Shown here: positions 14,394 through 23,594 of the stretch, one piece after another
Numbering within the stretch: the stretch's first letter is position 1
Layout: each line of letters starts with the position of its first letter
From: Undibacterium sp. KW1
Lineage (GTDB): Bacteria; Pseudomonadota; Gammaproteobacteria; Burkholderiales; Burkholderiaceae_D
Direction of reading: 5' to 3'
Length of the DNA: 64,000 nt
Assembly (NCBI RefSeq): GCF_009937955.1
Contig: NZ_AP018439.1
Location: 4,712,001-4,776,000 of the forward strand
Position numbers and translations under genes: made by a program
Notes under the pieces: generated by a model
What the model was told of the DNA's origin: nothing
The model's database searches: none
What the model saw: only the letters and a program-made list of their open reading frames with translations

Positions 14394-16685
14394 ATGCGTA
14401 CCAGCAGTAACCTACAACTACTAACCGGCATTTCCATGGCCGTTGCCATGCTGTTCAATACGGCACAGGCATCTGCCGAACAATGGGCGCCAACAGCGAC
14501 CAAGGCAACCAGGATACCTACAACGGTATCGTCGAAGTCAGTGGCAACGCTGATGCAGGCGGGCACACCAACGCAGATTTCGGTTGCCCTGAAGCTGCGT
14601 AACAAGGCTGAGCTTGATGCCATCACCACCGGCATCCTGAACGGCAAAAACGTGAAGACGATTTCGAATGCCGAATTCATGAACCGCTTTGCACCGACCA
14701 CAGCCCAGGTGCAATCGGTCGTGAATTACCTGAAGGCCAGCGGTTTCGTCAACATCACGGTGTCTGACAACCGCATGCTGGTGACTGCAAATGGTGCAGC
14801 AGCAACGGTAAAAACGGCGTTCAACACTGACCTGCAAACCTTTAGCATTGATGGCCGTACTGTGCATGCCAACACGACAGATGCACAGATACCGCAATCG
14901 CTGTCTGACATCGTGCTGGCTGTGCATGGTCTGCAAAACGTGCACACTTACCGCACTCACCTGGTCAGGCCCAATGCCAATACACTGGCCAGCACCGGGC
15001 ACAATCCTACCGAGTTCTCGGCGATCTATAACGCCAGTGGTCTGCCCAGCGCTGTGAATGCCACCATAGGCATTATCACGCAAGGCAGCATGACACAGAC
15101 CATCAAGGACTTGAACACGTTCACAAGCAAAGCCGGTTACCCGACTGCGAATGTGGAAACCGTGACGATAGGTTCACCCAGCACTGACACTTCCGGTGTC
15201 GGTGAATGGAATATGGATACGCAAGATGCGCTGGCAACTGCAGGCGGCACGATCAAGAAGATGGTGCTCTACACAGCCAACACACTGAACCTGACTGACA
15301 TCACGGCAGCCTATAACCGCGCGGTCAGTGACAACGTGGCCAAGGTCATCAACGTGTCTTTGGGTATGTGTGAAAACGATGCGCAAAATGGTGGTATCAC
15401 GGCCAGTAATGACCAGATATTCCAGACAGCGGTGGCACAGGGCCAGACTTTTGCAGTCTCGTCCGGTGACTCTGGTGCGTATGAATGCGGTGGCCCAGGT
15501 ACTTCGCAAAGCTATCCATCGGCTTCACCTTATGTGATCTCGGTGGGTGGTACCTTGCTCAATACTTCTGGCACAACCTGGGTATCTGAATCGGTATGGT
15601 CTTGCACCACGGCGGCAAATTGCCAGGCATCTGCCAGCGGCGGCGCTGGTGGCGGGCCATCCCTGACAGAATCAGCACCTAGCTGGCAAATCAGTTCTGG
15701 CGTTTTGGGTTCTGCAACCAAACGCGGCACGCCAGATATCTCGTTCAATGCTGACCCTGCCAGTGGCGCTTTGGTGATCGTCAATGGTTCCAACCAGCAG
15801 ATCGGTGGTACCAGCCTGGCTGCACCTATCTTCACCGGCTTTTGGGCTCGTGTACAGTCGATGAACAATAACAGCCTGCCCTTCCCTGCTGCTGCGATCT
15901 ATCAAAAAGCAGCCAGCACACCGGGCATGTTCCACGACGTCACCACCGGCAGCAATGGTGGTTATAGCGCCAAGGCAGGCTGGGATTATGCCAGTGGTTT
16001 TGGTAGCCTGAACATGGCTAACTTTGCCGCCGCCATGGGTTCTACACCGCCACCACCAAATGTACTGGTCAAGGATGTACCGATCACAGGCATCAACGTG
16101 GCAACAGGTGCCAACCTGGTATATACCTTTGCAGTGCCAGCCGGCGCGACTAACCTGAGCTTCAAAACCACAGGTGGCACAGGCGATGCTGATTTGTATG
16201 TACAAGTGGGTTCTGCTCCAACGACCACGACCTACCTGCAAAAATCTGATGGTTCTACCAGCACTGAAACCGTGACAATCGCATCACCAACAGCAGGCAC
16301 TTACTATGTCCTGCTGAATGGTTATACGACATCCAACGGCGTCAACCTGGTGGCAACTTACCAGACCGGCACACCAGGTAATGTATTGAACAATGGCGTA
16401 CCAGTCACAGGCATCAGCCTGGCCTCTGGCGCATCATCGGTCTATACCTTCGTGGTACCTGCTGGCCGCCCAACAGTGACATTCAAAACCAGCGGTGGCA
16501 CTGGCGACGCTGACCTGTATGTCAAACTGGGCTCTGCACCAACGACCTCGTCTTACCTGCAAAAATCTGATGGCGCCAGCAACAATGAAAGCATCACCAT
16601 CAATTCACCAGCAGGCGGCACTTACTATGTCATGGTCAAGGCCTATAGCGCGATCAGTGGCCTGAGCCTGGTCGCAACGGACTAA
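14394..16685 (+). CDS. Secreted S53 (sedolisin/pseudomonalisin) peptidase with two PPC domains
   Basis: The 763-residue preproenzyme has a signal peptide (1-27, ending AQASA) and an activation prodomain (about 40-185), then an S53 catalytic domain. The catalytic triad is visible: Glu271 and Asp275 in GEWNMDTQD and Ser474 in GGTSLAAP, with the oxyanion Asp359 in SSGDSGAYECG. Two tandem pre-peptidase C-terminal domains follow, each with GGTGDADLYV, and are usually removed after secretion. It should be an extracellular acid-active endopeptidase. The ATG at 14394 is chosen over a longer frame because AAGGAGAG is five bases upstream and the signal peptide begins there. Confidence 0.93.
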   Translation: MRTSSNLQLLTGISMAVAMLFNTAQASAEQWAPTATKATRIPTTVSSKSVATLMQAGTPTQISVALKLRNKAELDAITTGILNGKNVKTISNAEFMNRFAPTTAQVQSVVNYLKASGFVNITVSDNRMLVTANGAAATVKTAFNTDLQTFSIDGRTVHANTTDAQIPQSLSDIVLAVHGLQNVHTYRTHLVRPNANTLASTGHNPTEFSAIYNASGLPSAVNATIGIITQGSMTQTIKDLNTFTSKAGYPTANVETVTIGSPSTDTSGVGEWNMDTQDALATAGGTIKKMVLYTANTLNLTDITAAYNRAVSDNVAKVINVSLGMCENDAQNGGITASNDQIFQTAVAQGQTFAVSSGDSGAYECGGPGTSQSYPSASPYVISVGGTLLNTSGTTWVSESVWSCTTAANCQASASGGAGGGPSLTESAPSWQISSGVLGSATKRGTPDISFNADPASGALVIVNGSNQQIGGTSLAAPIFTGFWARVQSMNNNSLPFPAAAIYQKAASTPGMFHDVTTGSNGGYSAKAGWDYASGFGSLNMANFAAAMGSTPPPPNVLVKDVPITGINVATGANLVYTFAVPAGATNLSFKTTGGTGDADLYVQVGSAPTTTTYLQKSDGSTSTETVTIASPTAGTYYVLLNGYTTSNGVNLVATYQTGTPGNVLNNGVPVTGISLASGASSVYTFVVPAGRPTVTFKTSGGTGDADLYVKLGSAPTTSSYLQKSDGASNNESITINSPAGGTYYVMVKAYSAISGLSLVATD

Positions 16686-16862
16686 GAACCTGTACACAAT
16701 CTGTAGCGAGTGGGCGTCAGCGAGGAGAAGAGCAACGCAAACAGCGGAATGTCTCGAGTACATGAGCATGTTGAGCAGCACATGAACCTCGATCACGCCC
16801 GCGCAGTAAGATCGTGAACAGGGTTAAGGCACGTCCTGATTTGATTGAAGAGTAACGGCATT

Positions 16863-16897
16863 AAGGCCCCGGGGTAACACCTGGGGCCTTATTTTTT
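16863..16897 (+). terminator. Rho-independent terminator after the S53 peptidase
   Basis: The perfect 8-bp stem AAGGCCCC / GGGGCCTT with a 12-base loop is followed by ATTTTTT. It lies 177 bp after the stop codon. Confidence 0.85.
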
Positions 16898-16937
16898 GGT
16901 GTTTGGGTGTTTGGGTGTTTGGGTGTCTGGGTGTTTG
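16898..16937. repeat. Short tandem repeat, 8-bp unit
   Basis: Five consecutive units of GGTGTTTG occur, the fourth with one change (GGTGTCTG), directly after the terminator T-tract. The array may vary in copy number by slippage. Confidence 0.8.
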
Positions 16938-17368
16938 CGGTGCTTCAAGACCTCGCACCAAATTGGAGAGAAAGCTGTATGCGAACAGACTACGTTACTT
17001 AGGCGTTTGGCATGCCACGCGCATTCACTGCATCACCACAGGCGCACAGAAGCACAGAGCAAGGTCGCGCATTAGCTCCTGCATCGCAGAAGATGGACGG
17101 GTGTAGGTGGATGGCAATGCGCCGTTCGTCCATTGAATATGCGGTCGCCTGACTCGTTTCTTATCATTCACTTAAAAATACATTATCAAAAACCTCACAT
17201 GCCGGGCGTCAGTATTTTTTCGGCATCTACATTTCTCATTTGCAGTAACTTTGTCGAGGCGTGCATTTAATATCGCAACAGTTTCTTAAAAAGATGGCGA
17301 TCTTGTTTACAGAAAGTAACAGAGAAATCGCGTGAATTGACATATTATGGAAACGTTATCAGGCGAAT
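16938..17368. other. Intergenic region upstream of the GGDEF-EAL gene, no gene seen
   Basis: The only frame above 60 codons has no ribosome binding site or recognisable content. The last 200 bp are AT-rich and presumably contain the promoter of the downstream gene. Confidence 0.5.
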
Positions 17369-19393
17369 GTGTGTGCGGCTATGTTGGCTTTTAGAGTGCA
17401 AATTTGGCAAGAAGTTCTCCGTAATCATCCCAGAGGCCTGGTAGTGAATACGGCTGCAATTCTTGGCGTTGCAGCGATCGTCAACCCATCGGCATCAAAT
17501 TGGTTTTGGTGGTGGCTGGTTTGGTCCCTTCTTTACTCTGGCTTCCGCGTCAGCTGGTATTTCTACTGCCGCAAGCATGTCAACCAGCACCCCGACTTGC
17601 CGGTGCCCGAGCACCAAATCAAAATTCATCATGTTCTCGTCGTGGGCTCGGCAATAGTATGGGTCATCGTCGCATGGATGGGCTTACCTGTTTTTGCAGC
17701 CAAGGATAAATTTGCCATTATCATCATCCTTTCGGCACTCTCAGGCGGTGCAACGGGCTCACTTGCCTCCCTGCGAAGAACCGGGAAAATCTACATCGGA
17801 CTATTAATTATCCCCGCATGTATTCGAATGCTGATGCTGGACGACCCCAGTTTTATCACCATCGCTATTTTGGGTTTTATATTTGCCTGGGTAATGATAA
17901 GCAGCCACGAAAATAACTACAGGCTGCTTGAGCGTTCATTATTTTTATCCATGCGCAATGAGGATTTGATACAGCAGTTGTCGGGTAAAAATGCAGAAAT
18001 TACAAAAATAAATACCGAACTGGAGCAGATCGTAGAAGAGCGGACAAAGAAACTCCAGTACCTTGCCAATTATGACCTATTGACCAACCTGCTAAATCGT
18101 CGCGGAATAGCAGAAGATTCGTCCGAATCAGATAGTGCCCTGCAACACCAGCTTGTTTTATTCATTGATCTTGATCGCTTTAAACAGATCAACGATGGAT
18201 TAGGGCATGACTGGGGCGATCTCTTACTGCAAGCGGTATCCCAACGCCTGGCAGAATTGGTGGATGAATTGGCTTTGGAGTGGGGATCAAAGAGACATGC
18301 GGTTTGCCGATGGGGAGGTGACGAATTTGTAGTTACCCTGGTTGGACCAGAAGTCTCGGATGGACGCACATCGGCTGCATGCAAATATCTGCAAACCATG
18401 TTGTCCCAGCCCTTTCAGATAAATAGTCGCCAACTCCAGGTAGGGGCTAGCATCGGTGTATTTGAAAGATGCGCCTATTCGCTTGCAAAACTTTCTGAAG
18501 CAGTGAGTTACGCGGATATTGCAGCATCAGAGGCCAAGCGTTTGGGACGAGGCCGGGTTGTTTTCTATTCAGAGATACTGTCCGACATACAGCGACGAAA
18601 ATTGGCACTGACCATCGCCCTGTCGCAAGCGCACATGGACGGCTCACTAAAGCTCGTGTTTCAACCTATCGTATCTGCTTCTTCAGGCGAAGTCGTCGCA
18701 TTTGAAGCCTTGCTCAGATGGCATTCTTCAGAATTCGGCCCGGTTTCTCCCGTAGAGTTCATACCCTTGGCTGAAGAATCTGGTCACATCTTAAAAATAG
18801 GAAATTGGGTACTAACACAGGCCTGCAAAGAGGCGCAGCTATGGCGACAACAGCATCCGTCCGCAATAGCGCCAAAGGTAGCTGTCAATACCTCCATCAA
18901 GCAACTGATACAGGCAGATTATGTCAATGAAGTACGAACTGCCTTGAAAAACTCTGGCCTGCCAGAAAATCACCTCGTCATTGAAGTGACCGAGAGTGTA
19001 TTTGACGAAAGCAATATGGATCAGACATTAACAACACTCTCGGCTTTACATAATCTGGGCGTAGAAATTCATCTGGACGATTTTGGCACTGGCTATTCGT
19101 CATTGTCGCGCTTACGTAAGTTCCCTCTGGATGCTATCAAAATAGATAAAAGCTTTGTGATGTTTTCAGACGAAAAATCGATGGCCGTCATTGAAGGCGC
19201 ACTTTTGATTTCACATAAATTTGGCTTGCGGGTTATCGCCGAAGGAGTAGAAACGCACACGCAATTAGATAAATTGCGCGATTTGGGCGTTGACGAACTT
19301 CAAGGCTATTTATTAGGTAAGCCTTCAGAGATGACCCTAACGCATTTCATCAAAGAGGATGAGGTGCGTTCGCCTCATAACATGGGCAGGTAA
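17369..19393 (+). CDS. Membrane-bound GGDEF-EAL cyclic-di-GMP enzyme
   Basis: The 674-residue protein has five or six transmembrane helices (about 25-185) as a sensor, a short coiled coil, a GGDEF domain with intact GGDEF at 316-320, and an EAL domain with EALLRW from 446. The EAL metal and catalytic residues are present (VNTS, EVTES, DDFGTGYSS, KIDKSF, EGVET, QGYLLGKP), so phosphodiesterase activity is likely and both activities are possible. No I-site RxxD precedes the GGDEF. The proposed start is GTG at 17369, with AGG five bases before it; ATG at 17381 is an alternative. Confidence 0.9.
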   Translation: MCAAMLAFRVQIWQEVLRNHPRGLVVNTAAILGVAAIVNPSASNWFWWWLVWSLLYSGFRVSWYFYCRKHVNQHPDLPVPEHQIKIHHVLVVGSAIVWVIVAWMGLPVFAAKDKFAIIIILSALSGGATGSLASLRRTGKIYIGLLIIPACIRMLMLDDPSFITIAILGFIFAWVMISSHENNYRLLERSLFLSMRNEDLIQQLSGKNAEITKINTELEQIVEERTKKLQYLANYDLLTNLLNRRGIAEDSSESDSALQHQLVLFIDLDRFKQINDGLGHDWGDLLLQAVSQRLAELVDELALEWGSKRHAVCRWGGDEFVVTLVGPEVSDGRTSAACKYLQTMLSQPFQINSRQLQVGASIGVFERCAYSLAKLSEAVSYADIAASEAKRLGRGRVVFYSEILSDIQRRKLALTIALSQAHMDGSLKLVFQPIVSASSGEVVAFEALLRWHSSEFGPVSPVEFIPLAEESGHILKIGNWVLTQACKEAQLWRQQHPSAIAPKVAVNTSIKQLIQADYVNEVRTALKNSGLPENHLVIEVTESVFDESNMDQTLTTLSALHNLGVEIHLDDFGTGYSSLSRLRKFPLDAIKIDKSFVMFSDEKSMAVIEGALLISHKFGLRVIAEGVETHTQLDKLRDLGVDELQGYLLGKPSEMTLTHFIKEDEVRSPHNMGR

Positions 19394-19620
19394 AGGTAAG
19401 ACAGAGGCATCGTGCGCTTGCATACAGTGGCGCGGCGTCAAAGCCACTTCTTCGTTTGTTGATGGATTTCCATTCCCGCTTCCTGTGCCAAGGTCATCCC
19501 GGTGCAGGCCCGTACCCATCTTAGCAAAAGCCCTAAAGATGAAGTAACAAGCGGTTTGTGGGGTGCGTTATAACGTTCCCTGCAAATATGCAGCACAGCT
19601 ACACAATACCAAGGTCGTGA

Positions 19621-20346
19621 ATGAGCAACATGAATTTTGCAATCGAGACGAAGTATGAACACGGTGGCGGCTATGGCATCAATGAAGGTGAATTGCTGTA
19701 CGCGCTCAGGAAAAAGAGCAAATTAACGATGCTCAAGATCGTCATCCACGATGTCTCGCTGTGGTCTGTGCTGGTCAGCTTGTTCTTCTGGGGGCCGCTG
19801 CTGTGGAGTCTGATGCTGTATCCAGCTTTTGTGATCCTGGCTCTGGTGCTGCGCAATTTCATCGACATGCCAAATTCAGACATTAATATGTACGCTGTCT
19901 CACTGGCCTATGCGACTGGCGTCTGGCTGTCGCTGCGCAAGCAAACCCCGGTGCGTGATTACATGACCAGGAAGCAGCATGCCGCCACCAAGACCCTGCA
20001 TCTCGATTGCAGCCAGAAGCTGCTGGTGGCAGAAGAAGCCTATCGGTTTTTCCCCGCAAAAAACCGCACAGTGAAAGTGCCGTTTGAGCACATGCACACC
20101 TGGGTGACCTGGCAGCAGGCTGATAAAGAACGGGCAGATGATGATAGCTATCTGGATTCCGTCAGCATCTATCTCAGAATCAGACGCAACAGCCGCCTCG
20201 ACATGGACTGGGCCAACAAAAAAATCGGCGACCCGGTTTTTTATCATCAGTACGATAGCAGTGATGCCACGCAGAGTGCGCAGGCAAAAGCGAAGTTTGA
20301 TGAAGTCATGGCTTTGTTTGCGGATTGTGGCATAGAGCAGAAATGA
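19621..20346 (+). CDS. Hypothetical membrane protein
   Basis: The 241-residue protein has a soluble N-terminus, two or three hydrophobic segments (about 45-80 and 90-105), and a soluble C-terminal half with many charged residues (QADKERADDDSYLD). No family was recognised. AAGG six bases before the ATG supports the start. It ends about 100 bp before IS copy 1 and is intact. Confidence 0.55.
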   Translation: MSNMNFAIETKYEHGGGYGINEGELLYALRKKSKLTMLKIVIHDVSLWSVLVSLFFWGPLLWSLMLYPAFVILALVLRNFIDMPNSDINMYAVSLAYATGVWLSLRKQTPVRDYMTRKQHAATKTLHLDCSQKLLVAEEAYRFFPAKNRTVKVPFEHMHTWVTWQQADKERADDDSYLDSVSIYLRIRRNSRLDMDWANKKIGDPVFYHQYDSSDATQSAQAKAKFDEVMALFADCGIEQK

Positions 20347-20525
20347 AATTGCCAGATTTTTTTGGGTCAGGCCAAATTTATTGTGCCAAAAAAGCACAGA
20401 GAACATCCGTTGCCATCAAATGATCCCTGGCTTGTAGGGTAATGAAATGGACGCCCCCCTCCCAAACGGCATCGTGATGTGCCAAAGTAGAGTTTCGACA
20501 AACTACTTAACAGAAGGGAAGCGTC

Positions 20526-21566
20526 ATGGAAAAGATTACCGTAATTGGGTTGGATTTGGCAAAGAGTATTTTTCAAGTTCATGGTGCCAATGCCCGAGGC
20601 AAGAAGCTCCTGTCGAAGAAACTCAAGCGTAGCGAAGTCATGGGATTCTTTGCATCACAGCCACCGTGCCTGGTAGGGATGGAAGCCTGCGGAGGAGCTC
20701 ACGAATGGGCGCGGCAGATCCAGTCACTTGGGCATGATGTCAAACTGATGGCACCCCAGTACGTCAAAGGCTTTGTACAAGGAAACAAGACCGATGCCAG
20801 AGATGCCGCAGGTATCGCAGAAGCAGCAGTAAGAGAAAGTATCCAGAGAGTGACGATACGCAGCCGTGAAGAACAACAGATACAAGCCCTGCACAGAGTA
20901 AGAGAAGCCTGGGTCAAACACCGTACTGCGACCGCCAACCAGATACGGGGCCTGCTCGCTGAGTTTGGTCAGATACTCACTCCCGGCCTGCGCCACCTGC
21001 GCCGTGAAGTCGCCCTCTGGCAAGAGCAAAGCCGCGGCATGCTCGGCATACTCAACGGCCTGGTCGATGAGTTACTGCAGTATCTCAGTGAGTTAGAAGA
21101 AAGAATTGGTCAAGTAGAGAAACAGATCAAACAAGTACTGCAAAGCAATCCCGCCTGCAAACTGATAGAAACCATCCCCGGCGTAGGCGTCCTCACCGCC
21201 ACCGCCATCATCGGCAGCTTTGGACGGGCAGAGAACTTTACAGAAGGACGCAAGTTTGCCAATGCCCTGGGGCTGACACCGAGGGAACACAGCAGTGGTG
21301 GCAAACAAGTTCTGCTGGGGCTCAGCAAGCGAGGCAATGGTTATGTACGCAAACTCCTCGTCCATGGGGCCAGGTCCGTCTTGCAGGCCAGGATCAACAA
21401 ACCGGCCTATGCCGAAGACTGGGTCGTAAAACTGGCCAAAAGGCGGGGACACAACATCGCCGTGTGCGCTCTGGCAGCCAAGAATGCCAGGAGGATCTGG
21501 GCGATGCTGCAGAGCGGAGAAGTATTCCGTGCTGATCATGCGCAGACCAACGACGTCTGCACATGA
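20526..21566 (+). CDS. IS110-family transposase (copy 1)
   Basis: This is a 346-residue DEDD recombinase. The N-terminal RuvC-like domain holds Asp9 or 10 in VIGLDLAKS, Glu in VGMEACGG near 60, and the Asp pair in NKTDARDAAG near 90. The C-terminal Tnp20 domain has the IPGVG helix-hairpin-helix near 200 and SSGGKQVLLGLSKRGN near 250, whose serine is the catalytic nucleophile of the family. It works with an RNA encoded in the element to choose donor and target. GGGAAG lies upstream of the ATG. The protein is identical to that of copy 2, so both are probably functional and recently moved. Confidence 0.93.
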   Translation: MEKITVIGLDLAKSIFQVHGANARGKKLLSKKLKRSEVMGFFASQPPCLVGMEACGGAHEWARQIQSLGHDVKLMAPQYVKGFVQGNKTDARDAAGIAEAAVRESIQRVTIRSREEQQIQALHRVREAWVKHRTATANQIRGLLAEFGQILTPGLRHLRREVALWQEQSRGMLGILNGLVDELLQYLSELEERIGQVEKQIKQVLQSNPACKLIETIPGVGVLTATAIIGSFGRAENFTEGRKFANALGLTPREHSSGGKQVLLGLSKRGNGYVRKLLVHGARSVLQARINKPAYAEDWVVKLAKRRGHNIAVCALAAKNARRIWAMLQSGEVFRADHAQTNDVCT

Positions 21567-21737
21567 TCAGCACGGTTTGAAAGAACAGTAGCAACCACAA
21601 AGCAGGGGCGAGGCAGGAAGCCAGGTGAAGTAAAAACGTCATGCAGTAGCAGGAAAAATAGCAGCAAAGACAAAGAAACGGAGCACACCACCGATTGTTT
21701 GGGCAAACTCAAATGAAGACAGGACAGGTCAGACCGG

Positions 21738-21865
21738 GATGGTCAATAGCTCGTTCGGCGCACTGTGCGATCAGCACGATAGGGTGATTGAGCGACCATC
21801 AGCGTATTTCATCATGCGTCAGCAGTCATCAAGCGGCTGCAATAAAGACCGAATGTATGGCTGCA
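21738..21865 (+). ncRNA. Candidate bridge (seek) RNA core of IS copy 1
   Basis: A stem GATGGTC / GACCATC (21738-21744, 21794-21800) plus GCTC / GAGC encloses an internal loop. Its 5' side carries GGCGCA (21757-21762) and its 3' side TAGGGTG (21780-21786), with an apical GTGC-GATCA-GCAC hairpin between. TAGGGTG equals the REP sequence left of the insertion plus TG, and GGCGCA is complementary to TGCGCC on the right. Further on, ATTTCATCA (21806-21814) complements the left end of the element and ATGTATG (21853-21859) equals its right end plus TG. All four segments meet at the same TG core. IS1111-group bridge RNAs are known to lie in this right end; the exact RNA ends are not determined. Confidence 0.75.
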
Positions 21866-21989
21866 ATCGACTATGTCAGGTTTAATTTGAAAATGCTCTT
21901 GCAAATGGGGGGCGTCCATGTATGCGTTTCAACGCACCATCTCGTTAACCATCACGGATGCGATGAATAACGGTGAGTCAAGATGCACT

Positions 21990-22439
21990 CTACTTTCCGA
22001 CACCAGAAATCCACCGGGCTCCGTCGATTTCGATAAAAACATCATTTTGTAAAACTTTATTCTCCAAATCGCTTAAAGCAACAATGTAAGCAAGACCAGG
22101 ACAATGAAAAGTCAACAAATCAATATTCTGTTTGGCGAATTGAAGTGTGCATATCAAGCCTGGCTGTGATCCACTGAATATCACAGCTACATAAGTAAAC
22201 ACCCCCAAACGGGTGCTACTGACAAACAACTCTGTTTCTTCATCACTGACTTCATTCCAAGCTAATTTTTTGGCATTTGGTATATTTTTCCAATCAAGCC
22301 TGACTCCAGAAATATGCCAAGGATAATTTGCTTCCACATGAGCGGCAAACTGAGCGCACAAATCTTGCTCAAGTATGCTTGCGGTGCCATTTTCCAGCAG
22401 CTCTCGATTTTTGGGTAAATCAACGATTAAAGCGGCCAT
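21990..22439 (-). CDS. Hypothetical protein
   Basis: The 149-residue soluble protein has no signal peptide and no recognised family; it reads MAALIVDLPKNREL and ends in ARWISGVGK. The composition and position (a lone gene surrounded by REPs, next to an IS) resemble orphan accessory genes. ATG at 22439 is preferred to an in-frame TTG at 22454, though neither has a strong Shine-Dalgarno. Its 3' end is about 70 bp from the IS right end, and the gene appears complete. Confidence 0.5.
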   Translation of the reverse strand: MAALIVDLPKNRELLENGTASILEQDLCAQFAAHVEANYPWHISGVRLDWKNIPNAKKLAWNEVSDEETELFVSSTRLGVFTYVAVIFSGSQPGLICTLQFAKQNIDLLTFHCPGLAYIVALSDLENKVLQNDVFIEIDGARWISGVGK

Positions 22440-22554
22440 GACATTTTTTCTCAATCAAGTTTTCAAAGGTATGTTTAATCATTGCCGGCTAGTTCCCGAA
22501 AGTGCGATGTTTAACACTACAGCATATTATTGTAGTGCGCGGTAATGAATTTTA

Positions 22555-22740
22555 CCCGGCATGCGACGTTACCATACGGTGCATTACAACGCACCATCTC
22601 GTCGATCATCAGTAGCGCGAAGAACGATGGCGCGTCAAGACGCACCCTACTGGCTTGAGTCCTGGTCATACATCGCGACAGGCATGCAAGCACCTCATGC
22701 GGCGCATTACAATGCGCCCTGCGTCACGGTCATGCCGTGA
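22555..22740. repeat. Cluster of REP-like palindromes (families B and C)
   Basis: It includes a family B-like pair, GGTGCATTACAACGCACC (about 22576-22593) and a reverse copy ending CACCCTAC (about 22629-22650). A family C copy, GGCGCATTACAATGCGCC, lies near 22701-22718. The first pair resembles the sequence flanking IS copy 1 on its right, so the IS sits in the same kind of BIME. Confidence 0.7.
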
Positions 22741-22895
22741 TGTGCTTATAATTCCCCATCGGGGAAACAAGATACTTACACGCCGCAATCCCTGCTTTAG
22801 CCCCTGAAACCCCGGCAAAATCACAATAAACCGCTGCCACCGCCGTTATTCTATGATTAATCTTCAAAATTGATTACACTCATATACTGTCGTTT

Positions 22896-23594
22896 TTGCC
22901 CTATTTCCTTGATTTCCACCTGACCCTGCACCATAACGTGAAGCCCGCCATCAAGCCTGCCCATCAATTTATTGTCTGCCATGAATGCGACCTGGTCTGT
23001 GCGGATGTGCCGGTCGCCACGGGTGAGGCGGCGAGTTGTCCGCGTTGCCGGGCTATCTTGTACCGCAATGGCACTGCCAGCATTGACGTGGCGCTGGCGC
23101 TGGCGATCACTTCGGTGATCCTGTTATTACTGCTCAACAGCTTCCCGCTGCTGTCGCTGAAGGTACAGCAGGTCACGCGGGATACTACGCTTTTTCATGC
23201 GGCGCTGGCGATGTGGGATGATGGCATGCACATTCTCTCGCTGCTGGTGATCATCACCACCATGCTGGCACCGGCCCTGCAAATTTCGGTGGCGGTCTAT
23301 CTCTTGTATGTGATTCGTTTTGGTGATGCCAGGCTGGCGCTGGGTGCGCCCCTGCGTGCGCTGCAGACCCTGCGGCCCTGGAGCATGGTCGAGATTTTCA
23401 TGCTGGGCTTGCTGGTGTCGCTGGTCAAGCTGCAGCACATGGCCGACATCGTCATTGGCCCGGCCCTGTGGTCTTGCGCCTCGCTGATCTTTTTTACGGC
23501 AGCGCTGACCTCGGTGCTGACGCCGCGCAATATCTGGCTGTGGGCACACGCCGCCAAAGCCAGCAAGGCAGCCACCGGGGTGAGCCATGTCTGA
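22896..23594 (+). CDS. pqiA: PqiA-like inner membrane protein, first half
   Basis: The 232-residue protein has an N-terminal zinc ribbon (CHECDLVC ... CPRC) and four transmembrane helices of the PqiA family. In E. coli PqiA is one chain of about 417 residues with two such modules; here the two modules are separate genes overlapping by 8 bp, this one being the first. PqiA anchors the PqiABC lipid-transport machine in the inner membrane. The start is uncertain: TTG at 22896, or GTG at 22938 giving MKPAIKPAHQF; neither has a clear ribosome binding site. It opens a four-gene operon. Confidence 0.85.
   Translation: MPYFLDFHLTLHHNVKPAIKPAHQFIVCHECDLVCADVPVATGEAASCPRCRAILYRNGTASIDVALALAITSVILLLLLNSFPLLSLKVQQVTRDTTLFHAALAMWDDGMHILSLLVIITTMLAPALQISVAVYLLYVIRFGDARLALGAPLRALQTLRPWSMVEIFMLGLLVSLVKLQHMADIVIGPALWSCASLIFFTAALTSVLTPRNIWLWAHAAKASKAATGVSHV

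Larger units (their letters stand above)
20442..21922 (+). mobile_element. IS110-family (IS1111 group) insertion sequence, copy 1
   Basis: The element has a 13-bp subterminal inverted repeat, ATGGACGCCCCCC at 20447-20459 and its complement at 21907-21919, a 79-bp left non-coding end, one transposase gene and a 350-bp right non-coding end. Subterminal repeats and a long right end are typical of the IS1111 group. It is flanked by GTAGGG on the left and TGCGTTTCAACGCACC on the right, so the empty site was a GTAG-headed REP. A second copy at 55084-56564 is the same length and differs at two silent positions. Confidence 0.92.

Noticed and set aside
21093..21539. A 148-codon open frame on the minus strand inside the IS transposase gene, repeated in copy 2
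   Set aside because: It is antisense to a well-supported transposase, has no ribosome binding site and no family features; it repeats only because the IS repeats.
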